Shown: piece by piece, positions 9,338-17,144 of the stretch
Layout of the letters: each line of letters opens with the position of its first letter
How positions within the stretch are numbered: position 1 is the stretch's first letter
From: Suilimivivens sp009774465
GTDB taxonomy: Bacteria; Bacillota; Clostridia; Lachnospirales; Lachnospiraceae
Direction of reading: 5' to 3'
Assembly: GCA_947382645.1 (NCBI GenBank)
Contig: CANDAE010000002.1
Location: forward strand, 62,001-126,000
Length of the DNA: 64,000 nucleotides
Translations under genes and position numbers: made by a program
Notes under the pieces: model-generated
What the model saw: the letters and a program-made list of their open reading frames with translations, nothing else
Told to the model about the DNA's origin: nothing
Databases searched by the model: none

Positions 9338-9582
9338 CGAAAATCAATTTTCAGAGTCCGGGGAAATGAATTGTACGTTAGCTGAAAGGGTGTCATTCCG
9401 AAATATTTTTTATGGAGCCCTTACAAAAACGTCAGTGGTTAGTGAGGTTAAGAGCTGCGAGCAGCTCTCGAACTTACCACTGTTACGTTTTTGTAGAGCG
9501 AAAGCGTGGCGACAAAAAAATATTTCGGAATGCCACCCTCTAAAGCACTACATACATTCCCGGACTCTGAAAATTATTTTTC
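9338..9582. repeat. 245-bp imperfect palindrome
   Basis: The whole intergenic space between the ComEA-like gene and the transporter is a long imperfect inverted repeat with arms of about 120 bp. The left arm contains AATTTTCAGAGTCCGGG, CATTCCGAAATATTTTTT and ACAAAAACGT. The right arm contains the reverse complements of all three in mirrored order, and the apex is GAGCTGCGAGCAGCTC. As RNA it would form one very long hairpin. No coding function or transposase is seen. Confidence 0.85.
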
Positions 9583-9605
9583 GTGTCTATGATTTTCTTC
9601 CTGCT

Positions 9606-10037
9606 TTATTCCCATTTAAAAATAACAATTCCCACAATTGCCACTACCATACCGATTACCTTCCGCCATTCCAAAGGCTGCTTTTCCACCCCAAACCAGC
9701 CCAGAATTTCTATCACATAAGCCACAATTAATTGGGCAATTACAATCAGCATAACTGCTCTGGCAGGCCCCAACATATCCATGCTTCTTATCACAGTATA
9801 AGTAATAAAGGCTCCAATCGCCCCTCCCAAAAGCATATATTTCGGCTCCACCTTAAATAATGCCGCAAAAGAAGAACGGTCTGCAAACAGCCATGCGCCA
9901 AGACAGACCAAAAGCGCGGTAAGCTGCACAAATGCATTTGCCACCCAAATGCTTGACGACTTTGTAACCTGCGTATTAAATACTCCCTGTACACTCATTA
10001 ACGCACCTGATAGCAGCGCAATAAAAAATCCAATCAT
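9606..10037 (-). CDS. DMT-superfamily small transporter (YdcZ/DUF606 type)
   Basis: A 143-residue membrane protein with five predicted hydrophobic helices, beginning IGFFIALLSGALMSVQGVFN and ending in a hydrophobic helix plus KWE. This length and start are typical of the half-size DUF606/YdcZ members of the drug/metabolite transporter superfamily, which probably work as dimers. The substrate is unknown. It sits between the long palindrome and the first copy of the 80-bp repeat, at the left edge of the accessory island, and may be either the last core gene or the first cargo gene. Confidence 0.82.
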   Translation of the reverse strand: MIGFFIALLSGALMSVQGVFNTQVTKSSSIWVANAFVQLTALLVCLGAWLFADRSSFAALFKVEPKYMLLGGAIGAFITYTVIRSMDMLGPARAVMLIVIAQLIVAYVIEILGWFGVEKQPLEWRKVIGMVVAIVGIVIFKWE

Positions 10038-10142
10038 ACAAGCCTCCTGAAATTACATTTCTATTTTCAGCATACCCATATGACTGGAAATTTATTCTTT
10101 CGCTTTTTTCTGTTGCTTGCAGGAGATATTTTAGGTTGGTTT

Positions 10143-10222
10143 TTCCTGCAAAAACGAATCTTTTGATACGGTTTTATTGTTCGTTTATGTGGTTGCAAGA
10201 CTGGTGTATCTATATTGTGTCC
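10143..10222 (-). repeat. 80-bp island repeat, copy 1 (most diverged)
   Basis: First of three related segments (others at 11098-11178 and 12619-12700). All share TTGATRCG, TCGTTTATRTGGTT and GGTGTA blocks in the same order and spacing. Read on the minus strand they encode a related peptide (TPxLxPxKRxIKPYQ). Each copy lies upstream of a minus-strand gene or gene group. Confidence 0.7.
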
Positions 10223-10281
10223 AAGAAGTCATCATGCTTTTTTCTCTTTTTGGAAAAATATTCTTACTGCTTAAAGTATGT

Positions 10282-10866
10282 TTAAGCCCATTCATTTCTT
10301 ATTATTCCGTAAAAAACACAATCATGAAATCCGTCTCGTGTTTTATAGTAATGCCGCAAAGTTACTTCATAACGCATGCCAATCTTTTCCATCACTTTTC
10401 TTGAAGCAACGTTTTCTACCGAACAAAATGAACCAATTCGTTCTATATCCGTATTGTGGAACATATAATTAACAACCTCTGCCGCCGCTTCACTTGCATA
10501 GCCTTGATTCCACCAATGACTGCCAATCTTATAACCCAATTCACCTTTAAAATCATATTCCGAGATTATAGTGATACCAATTGAACCAATCATTTCACCA
10601 TTTTTTAGATACATTCCCCAGTAATAAGTAGAATCATACTGATAGTTATTAATCCATTGTTGAATCATGCTCTTTGTATCATCAATCGTTTTATGTGTAT
10701 TCCATCGTAAAAAACGTGTAACTTTATCATCACCTGTCCAATTATGAAACATCATTTCCGAATCAGTAAGTTCAAGTCTCCACAACACCAATCGTGCAGT
10801 TTCAATTGTTTTTGTTCCTACATGTTTCAAGTGTGTCTCTCCCTTGCAAAATTCCATTTTGTCCAT
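10282..10866 (-). CDS. GNAT acetyltransferase, RimJ/RimL type
   Basis: A 194-residue GNAT protein: ETARLVLWRLELTDSEMMFHNW at the start (residues about 20-41) is the usual RimJ/L-like opening, and GYKIGSHWWNQGYASEAAAEV holds the acetyl-CoA binding loop. FCSVENVASRKVMEKIGM is the conserved C-terminal helix. Such enzymes acetylate ribosomal protein N-termini, antibiotics or small amines; the substrate cannot be told. It is enclosed by repeat copies 1 and 2, as if it were a cassette, with about 230 bases of non-coding sequence upstream. Confidence 0.88.
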   Translation of the reverse strand: MDKMEFCKGETHLKHVGTKTIETARLVLWRLELTDSEMMFHNWTGDDKVTRFLRWNTHKTIDDTKSMIQQWINNYQYDSTYYWGMYLKNGEMIGSIGITIISEYDFKGELGYKIGSHWWNQGYASEAAAEVVNYMFHNTDIERIGSFCSVENVASRKVMEKIGMRYEVTLRHYYKTRDGFHDCVFYGIIRNEWA

Positions 10867-10965
10867 ACTTGATTATAAAGTATATGTTTAAGGCTTACAA
10901 TGCATATTTATAAACTCATTTTCCTCATCCTCCACCAGCATTAGCCACAGAAATAGCTTTATCAA

Positions 10966-11169
10966 TCATTTTATTCTGCCTTGACTCAATCCTGCTTTCT
11001 CTAATTCATTAATAGCTCCAGCGACTTCTTTTTGTGCAGATTGGCACCATTCGAACTCTTTTTCCTGTCCGTTGCAAGTCCTGTTTTTCGTTGCTTTTTC
11101 TTGCAAAGTCGCATCATTTTGATGCGTTTTTATCTCTCGTTTATATGGTTTCAAAGCTGGTGTACCCAA
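10966..11169 (-). CDS. Small ORF starting inside repeat copy 2, unknown
   Basis: A 67-residue frame begins with ATG inside repeat copy 2 and starts MGTPALKPYKREIK. The repeat at 12619-12700 also starts an open frame with MGTATLKPYKQATKPYQ, but that one stops after about 30 codons. The likeness of the two peptides shows that the repeat derives from, or mimics, the start of a coding sequence. No convincing ribosome binding site was found and the rest of the frame matches nothing I recognise. It may be a gene remnant rather than a working gene. Confidence 0.3.
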   Translation of the reverse strand: MGTPALKPYKREIKTHQNDATLQEKATKNRTCNGQEKEFEWCQSAQKEVAGAINELEKAGLSQGRIK

Positions 11170-11178
11170 AATGTACCC
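11098..11178 (-). repeat. 80-bp island repeat, copy 2
   Basis: Close to copy 3: CATCATTTTGAT, TCGTTTATATGGTTTCAAAG (as TTGTTTATATGG in copy 3) and TGTACCCA are shared. It contains a perfect CGCATCA/TGATGCG inverted repeat. It lies upstream of the GNAT gene and downstream of the DUF6680-like gene. Confidence 0.75.
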
Positions 11179-11231
11179 ACCTTTCTTTTTTGAACCATAC
11201 TCACCCTCATAACTATAACCAAATACTAAAT

Positions 11232-11747
11232 CTAGTTATGTACTTCTTCCTCAGCATTTTCTTGATTTGCAGGAGTCATCATTTGCTGAAACATATTCAT
11301 CAAATTTTGCTGAGATATTTGAAATTCTTGTGTCTTATTCATTGCTTCTAACATTCCTTGCGGAATATAAGGATTCTGTATCGTTTCCCAAGTTATTTTA
11401 CCTTTATATCCCAAGGAATTAGATATTTGCTCAATCAACTTATTTCTTTCTGTTAAAATCTTTTTTAAATCTGTATCAGAAGGCTTTTCTATACATAGTT
11501 TATCATAATATGATCTCCACTGCCTTATTACTGCATCATCATCCGCAAACACAACATCTAATATATTTAATGCCCATACCATATCCTGATTCCAACCAAG
11601 TCCTCTGCTAGTCATCAAAATTTTGAATATTTGCATCTTGTCATCTCGCTTTTTTGCTTTTTCTTGCAACTTCTGCCCCACAATAACGGCTATTATCGGA
11701 ATCAACAAAAGTGCTACTATATTAAGAATTTTATAGTATATATCCAT
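11232..11747 (-). CDS. Membrane-anchored protein resembling DUF6680
   Basis: A 171-residue protein with one N-terminal transmembrane helix (about residues 7-24, IVALLLIPIIAVIVG). A short basic stretch (QKLQEKAKKRDDKM) and a cytoplasmic helical domain with LMTSRGLGWNQDMVWALN and a VIRQWRSYYDKL segment follow. From memory this pattern fits the DUF6680 family of unknown function; the assignment was not verified. The C-terminus is Met/Gln/Asn-rich. It is bounded by repeat copies 2 and 3 together with the broken AlbA_2 gene, in an AT-rich island. A role in phage defence is possible but purely contextual. Confidence 0.65.
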   Translation of the reverse strand: MDIYYKILNIVALLLIPIIAVIVGQKLQEKAKKRDDKMQIFKILMTSRGLGWNQDMVWALNILDVVFADDDAVIRQWRSYYDKLCIEKPSDTDLKKILTERNKLIEQISNSLGYKGKITWETIQNPYIPQGMLEAMNKTQEFQISQQNLMNMFQQMMTPANQENAEEEVHN

Positions 11748-11811
11748 TTTAGCCTCCCATAATTTATTGCTTTCCGTTCATTATTCGCTCATTTTATATG
11801 AGCGGATTTCT

Positions 11812-12594
11812 TTAAATCTTTGTATAGATATTCCCTTTTGTTATTTTTTTACTTTTAATAACTCCGCAATCGGTTAATGCTTTTAAGTATCTGCGGACCT
11901 GAGCCTCTGACTTTCCTGTTATTTTTTTCCTATCATAGTTGTAATTGTATCATTGTTTTTTAGATATTCAAGAATTTGTTGCACAGGTTCTTTCATTTTG
12001 CCACTCATTAATTCGCTCATGATTTGTTCCTCTGAAGTGAGCGAATTATTTTCATTACCATTCAACAACTCCAAATACTTATCACACGCCTTACAAAGCA
12101 CCATAATTCCAGATGCATTGATATTGTATTCTGGCAGGCGCCCATTATACTTTTCGCACGCCTCCCTGATTTTGTCAAACCCTCTGCCCCATGCCTCTAT
12201 CATACCACTCTTAAAGAAGACATTTGCCAGCTTAGGATTATATGGCCTGGAAGAGTGCTTTTCAAACAGTTTCTCCGTTGAGTTAAGCTCAAAAGGCATC
12301 TCACCATCATTCCAGATATATATCTTATCCTCGTATACGCTGATCTGAATCGGATTGCAGGTTACTCTCATAAAGCAAGTTGACATCTGCTACAATACCC
12401 ATTGTGTCTGTAACTTTATTGGGAATAGCTTCCAATAATTTTTTTCTATCTTTATCATCAAGTCCGACAACCTCTCCATTATCATTTTTGCCGATATAAA
12501 GTATTCCGTCATAAGCATTTGCATATCCGCAAATCCATTCTAAAAATTCATCATGCCATGATTCCTTGTATTCTATCGTTTGATGCTCCGGCAT
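11812..12594 (-). pseudogene. Broken AlbA_2 (Schlafen-type) ATP-binding regulator
   Basis: The first 75 codons (from 12594) are the N-terminus of an AlbA_2 domain protein (TIEYKESWHDEFLEWICGYA, then ILYIGKNDNGEVVGL). At about 12360-12390 the frame shifts and jumps to the C-terminal ATPase part (NPIQISVYEDKIYIWNDGEMP, then EAWGRGFDKIREAC). The whole middle, including the usual LREALINAIVHRDY block, is missing. A second lesion lies at the A7 run near 11925-11931. In the shifted frame the winged-helix tail continues as ITGKSEAQVRRYLKAL to a stop at 11812. Two independent breaks make function unlikely. Family knowledge: such proteins are usually about 400-480 residues. Confidence 0.85.
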
Positions 12595-12618
12595 ACTCTT
12601 TCACCTGCTTTCTATTGC

Positions 12619-12700
12619 TTTTTCTCGCAAAACCGCATCATTTTGATACGGTTTTGTTGCTTGTTTATATGGTTTCAAAGTTGCTGTACCCATTTTGTGC
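12619..12700 (-). repeat. 80-bp island repeat, copy 3
   Basis: Third copy of the island repeat, between gajB and the broken AlbA_2 gene. It includes the near-perfect inverted repeat AACCGCATCA/TGATACGGTT and the TTTATATGGTTTCAAAG block shared with copy 2. On the minus strand it encodes MGTATLKPYKQATKPYQ and then a stop shortly before the AlbA_2 start. Confidence 0.75.
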
Positions 12701-12710
12701 CTAGTTGCTT

Positions 12711-14273
12711 TTATATTTTACTATATTCCGCTGAATTTATGCAGTACGCTACTTCTCGCAGTCCTATTTTTACTCCTATTTTATTCATCTCCTCAACATT
12801 ACTTTTTATCTTTTTACAATATTCTTTTCCATATTGATTCATACAATTACAAAGAACCAATAGTCTTTCTTCTGGTCTAGTAACTGCTACATAGTGCAAA
12901 TTACAATCTTCTGCATTATCTAAATTAAAATTTTCCGCAAGCACTATTACTTGTTTATACTCTAAACCTTTCGCTGCATGAACAGTCAGCACAACATGAT
13001 TGTACTTTTCCGAATTATATGTTGGTCGATATTGCTCGTCACACGTAACTTCAAACAAAGTTTCTATCTCCTTATCAATTTTTTTACTATAATCATATCC
13101 AAAATACTTATATAACATATAGACCTTTTCTTTAATATCCTCATAACCTCCATTACTTTTTTCTAATTGTTCCAGCATCCTTCTTATGTATGAAAAATTA
13201 TAGGCATCTGAATTGGGAATTTCATCATAAAAGTCATATTCGGAGTATGATTCTTTTAATAAATAATCTGCCAATACCCTAGCAATCCAAATATGCTCAC
13301 TTTCAAGTTCCGAATTATCTAATGGTGAACTTGGTATATATACAAAATCCAATCCCATTTTTTCTAATTTTTGTGCCCATTCTTTCCCATCACTATTTCT
13401 CCGAATTAAAAATGCACAATTTTTACCACCATCAACCCAATGTTTTATTTCTGCTAGCGCATAATTTTGCTTTTTATATGCAAAACACCAAACGCTGTTA
13501 TCAAAATCCTGTCTTATAAAATTCTCACGAACTTCCGACATAAATATATTGGCATAATTTTGAATTCCTATGACTGACCTAAAATTATGTTTTAATTCAA
13601 AAACCTGAAAATTTTTATCTCTCAATATTGTTTTAAACCCATCAATATAGCCTCCTCGCCATCCATATATTGATTGTTTCAAGTCTCCTACAATAAATAA
13701 TGCAATATCCAGTTCTTTATATATGTATTGAAAGAAACTATGCATATCGTAGTCACTGTCTTGATATTCATCTATATAAATTCTATAGTATTTCGAAGTT
13801 AAATATAGTCTTGCCGCTTCTGATTTCTTTAAAATATCTAATCCTAATTGAAAAGTAAAATTCTTTTTATTGTCAAAATATTTACAAATAAATCCTGTAT
13901 CTCCTATTTTTTTTATACCATCTTCAAATGCCCTAATTCTATTACCACTTGAATAATCTGGTTTCAATTCCTTTTTATATTCTCTACCATATACATCATA
14001 CATAAAGGGGCGGATTACTTCTTGTAATATAAAATTATCATTCGTTCCTACAAATCCTTCTTTATTTCCGCCCAATCGTACTTGAATTTCCTTAGCCACT
14101 TTTCTCGTAAAAGTAATTGCAGCAAATGTTTTAAATGTACGCTCTCTTTGCATTTCATACAATATTTTTTGAATCGTTGTATATGTCTTTCCTGTTCCTG
14201 CGCTGGCACTGACTGCAATATTTCCATTGCTCGTAATAATTTGTTCTCTTATATCATTATCTATTGGCTGCAT
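12711..14273 (-). CDS. gajB: Gabija anti-phage system helicase subunit GajB
   Basis: This is a 520-residue UvrD/Rep-type superfamily 1 helicase. Motif I is SASAGTGKT at residues 22-30. Motif II is IDEYQDSD at 167-174, and motif III is GDLKQSIYGWRGG at 196-208. Motif V-like LTVHAAKGLEYKQV and motif VI-like LHYVAVTRPEERLL are near the C-terminus. It is shorter than UvrD, as expected for GajB (about 500 residues). Its start overlaps the end of gajA by 13 bases, indicating translational coupling. In known Gabija systems GajB senses or unwinds DNA and GajA cleaves it. All helicase motifs look intact and the gene is AT-rich relative to the flanks, suggesting acquisition by transfer. Confidence 0.93.
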   Translation of the reverse strand: MQPIDNDIREQIITSNGNIAVSASAGTGKTYTTIQKILYEMQRERTFKTFAAITFTRKVAKEIQVRLGGNKEGFVGTNDNFILQEVIRPFMYDVYGREYKKELKPDYSSGNRIRAFEDGIKKIGDTGFICKYFDNKKNFTFQLGLDILKKSEAARLYLTSKYYRIYIDEYQDSDYDMHSFFQYIYKELDIALFIVGDLKQSIYGWRGGYIDGFKTILRDKNFQVFELKHNFRSVIGIQNYANIFMSEVRENFIRQDFDNSVWCFAYKKQNYALAEIKHWVDGGKNCAFLIRRNSDGKEWAQKLEKMGLDFVYIPSSPLDNSELESEHIWIARVLADYLLKESYSEYDFYDEIPNSDAYNFSYIRRMLEQLEKSNGGYEDIKEKVYMLYKYFGYDYSKKIDKEIETLFEVTCDEQYRPTYNSEKYNHVVLTVHAAKGLEYKQVIVLAENFNLDNAEDCNLHYVAVTRPEERLLVLCNCMNQYGKEYCKKIKSNVEEMNKIGVKIGLREVAYCINSAEYSKI

Positions 14274-15979
14274 AAATCGTATAACTCCTTAAGACATTTA
14301 AATCTATCACTATTCAACACTTTTTTTATTGTAGCTGTAGAATCTAACTCTTGGCATAATTCAATCATATGTATCATTTTTTGTTCTTGCAAATATTCAA
14401 CCGCATTTTTAAATGTATTTTTTCCTTGTACAAACTGATCCAACTTATTTGGTATAACTTCATATAAATCATTTTCCAAATCAATTCTAGATAAATAGAT
14501 AGAATTCATTTCTAGCAACTGAATTTCTTTTAAATGATTATTATATGCCAATTCTTGTAAATGCTTTTTGCCACTTTCAAACTTCTTAAAATTGCATTTT
14601 TCGTTTTGTAACTTATTTTTTCCTATTAAGGGTAATACTCTGTTCAATCCCAAATAGTTATACTCTTTTGCCTTTTTGCCATATTTCAAATCGTTATCTG
14701 TTTTTATTATTGCTTTTATTCCTAAACTTTTTAATATGTTATAATACTGCTTAAAATTAATCCCGTTAACAACTAAAATATATCCACCTTGCAATTCATA
14801 ATCCGGACACATTTTCGCCATTATAGTTTCAAACAATATTTTTTCAGATGGCCCCTCTACCAGCAAAACATAATCCGCATATATAGCCTCTGTCAAACTT
14901 TGATTCAATTGTGCTTTAAATTTTTTATACTCAAAAGGAACAGTGTAATAAATAGATTTTCCATCTGTTTTATCTGTTTTAAAAAGTTTAATTAAATTAA
15001 CTTCATCCATCCAACTGACAATTAATGGTGAATGTGTTGTTAGAAACAAATATTTAAACAAATTATCTAAAAATAATTGCTTAGAAATTGCCATCTGCAT
15101 AGCTCTATGTAAATGATTTTCCAATTCTTCAACCAAAAAAATATTTATTTTCACATCATCATACTTTCGATTTTCCAATGATAACATAGCATATGCTAAA
15201 AGTTTCTTCCTGCCATCCCCTGATGTTGGATATGAATTATTTTTACCATAATTAATATATGGCACTAATTTTGAAGAAACATTTTCCACCTGCAATTCTG
15301 ACCTAATTTCAATTTCAAATTCCTTTTCCTTACGGTATTTTGAATATTCTTCTTTAATATCTTTTTCTAATCCTTTTACACTTTGTAACTTTGCAATTCT
15401 CCCATTAAGACTATCAATAATTCTTTTGATACTCTCACTCTCTTTATCAGTTAATCCATTTTGATTATTTATTACTTCTCTGGTATAATGCTTAAAAATA
15501 TTATTTAACTGAACAGACGAATCAATATAGACAACATTAAAAATTCTATCAATCGCATAGTATGCTTGTGTACTAGGAATTGGTTCCAAATAACTTTTAT
15601 CACTTCCCCAAAACAATTCTGGCATTACAACAACATTACCAATAACAAAATTTGCTTTTAATTGCATAAAAACGCTATTGTAACCACTTTGAATAGCTCC
15701 AGCCATCCACTTGCGAATTTTCCTATCATCGCTATCACTATCATCATTTATATCTAATTCAACTATTATTTCGATTTCCCGGGTAATATCTTTTTTATAA
15801 AAATCTGACTGTATCAAACCATTTTTTCTACAATCCCTATCAAAAAGAAATCTAAGTGCATATAAAAAATTAGTTTTTCCTATATCATTTAATCCAAACA
15901 AAACATTTTTATTTTCTAAATCAATATATATTTGTTCAAAATTCCGAAAGTTATTGATTTCTACATTTATAAATTTCAT
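14261..15979 (-). CDS. gajA: Gabija anti-phage system ATPase-nuclease GajA (OLD family)
   Basis: A 572-residue OLD-family protein close to the usual GajA length. It has an N-terminal ABC-type ATPase domain with Walker A GLNDIGKT at 29-36, an acidic FLVEELENHLH at about 281-291 and TTHSP at 314-318. A C-terminal Toprim nuclease domain follows, with LLVEGPSEK (Glu 375) and KTDND (Asp 428, Asp 430). GajA forms a tetramer that nicks DNA when nucleotides are depleted during phage infection. That is family knowledge; the motifs and the pairing with gajB are seen here. The ATG has AAGGAAATG upstream. No promoter was clearly recognised in the short AT-rich leader. Confidence 0.94.
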   Translation of the reverse strand: MKFINVEINNFRNFEQIYIDLENKNVLFGLNDIGKTNFLYALRFLFDRDCRKNGLIQSDFYKKDITREIEIIVELDINDDSDSDDRKIRKWMAGAIQSGYNSVFMQLKANFVIGNVVVMPELFWGSDKSYLEPIPSTQAYYAIDRIFNVVYIDSSVQLNNIFKHYTREVINNQNGLTDKESESIKRIIDSLNGRIAKLQSVKGLEKDIKEEYSKYRKEKEFEIEIRSELQVENVSSKLVPYINYGKNNSYPTSGDGRKKLLAYAMLSLENRKYDDVKINIFLVEELENHLHRAMQMAISKQLFLDNLFKYLFLTTHSPLIVSWMDEVNLIKLFKTDKTDGKSIYYTVPFEYKKFKAQLNQSLTEAIYADYVLLVEGPSEKILFETIMAKMCPDYELQGGYILVVNGINFKQYYNILKSLGIKAIIKTDNDLKYGKKAKEYNYLGLNRVLPLIGKNKLQNEKCNFKKFESGKKHLQELAYNNHLKEIQLLEMNSIYLSRIDLENDLYEVIPNKLDQFVQGKNTFKNAVEYLQEQKMIHMIELCQELDSTATIKKVLNSDRFKCLKELYDLCSQ

Positions 15980-16049
15980 CTTACATTTCCTTATATTGTT
16001 TTTTCAACATTTATTCTTGTTCTTTACCAAACTACAATTCTAATCATTC

Positions 16050-16997
16050 TTACTTTGTATCCCTATCTCTCCGCTCCAATTGTTCCTTCGCATTCGCAAT
16101 AGCCAACATCAGCTTCTTTTCTAATACTTCTTTTGGCGGCATCTTAGTCAAATACTGTGCCACGTGAATACTGCCATTATCCAGTTCCATCAATTCTATT
16201 GTTTCCTGTGATTTCTCTGCACACAATATCAACGCAATAGGCTCCTCCTCGCCTTCTGCTCTCTCGTATTTTTCAAGCCAGCGAAGATACAATTCAACTT
16301 GTCCTTTATCCTGAGGCTCAAATTCTCCTAATTTTAATTCTATCAGCACCAAACGTCGTAACGTCCGATGAAAGAAAAGTAAATCCATAAAATAGTCTTT
16401 ACCATCAAGGACAAAATGCTTTTGACGGGCTCAAAATGCAAAGTCCGAACCTATTTCTAAAATAAATTTTTCCAATTGGGCAAGAATGGAATTTTCCAAA
16501 TCTTTTTCACTATAAGTATCTTTCAATCCAAGAAAGTCTAGCATATACGGATCACGATAAAACATATCCACCGACATTCTCTTTTCTTCGTTCAATTCCG
16601 CAATCTCATTTCTTATCATTTCATCAGGCTTTTTTGAAATTGCTGTGCGCTCATAAAGCATTGACTTTTTACGTTCACGCAATGTACGAACTGACCAATT
16701 TTCATTTTTGCACATTGCAGCATAAAAATTTCTTTGAAGCTCGTCTTTGATTGGTAATAGTACAAGAAAGTGCGACCATGTTAATTGTTGTGACAGTGTC
16801 ACAACTTTCTTATAATCTGGAAATTCCTGGTAAAAATTAATCATCCGAGAAATAGCCGGCTTGTCAAATCCCGATCCATAATCACCAGATAGCCTTTTAC
16901 TAATTTCAAGAACCACTCGTTTTCCATATTCCGGCTTGTTGACGCCTGTTATTTCTTCTGCTAATCTTTTCCCAATTCCCCAATATAGAGAAACCAT
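16050..16997 (-). pseudogene. DUF1016 (YhcG-type) PD-(D/E)XK nuclease, broken by nonsense codon
   Basis: The upstream part (16431-16997) is the DUF1016 N-terminal domain (VSLYWGIGKRLAEEI, YGSGFDKPAISRMINFYQ, LTWSHFLVLLPIKD). The part downstream of an in-frame TGA at 16431-16433 continues with no frame change as ARQKHFVLDGKDYFMDLLFF. It then runs into the nuclease core RLVLIELKLGEFEPQDKGQV, where the ELK of the PD-(D/E)XK site is visible. Only one codon separates the two halves. The N-terminus is also short: family members start about 20-30 residues earlier, and an in-frame TAA lies about 30 bases before the ATG. Readthrough is possible but loss of function is more likely. Confidence 0.85.
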
Positions 16998-17088
16998 AGC
17001 ATCATTAACAACCCGTTTAACATCTTAGTTTTACGGTGATAAGGAAGTATTCATAACAACTTATCATCAACGCTGACAAACAGAGTGC

Positions 17089-17137
17089 AAAAGAGGGGAG
17101 CAACCACTATGGTAAATATGTGGTTCTTCCCCTTTTA
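17089..17137 (-). terminator. Strong hairpin terminator after the nuclease gene
   Basis: AAGAGGGGAGCAACCAC pairs with GTGGTTCTTCCCC across a 12-base loop, and on the minus strand the stem is followed by CTCTTTTGC. It lies a few bases beyond the stop of the 17145-18644 gene. It ends that transcript before the broken DUF1016 gene, so the nuclease gene appears to be its own unit. Confidence 0.75.
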
Positions 17138-17144
17138 TCATTGG

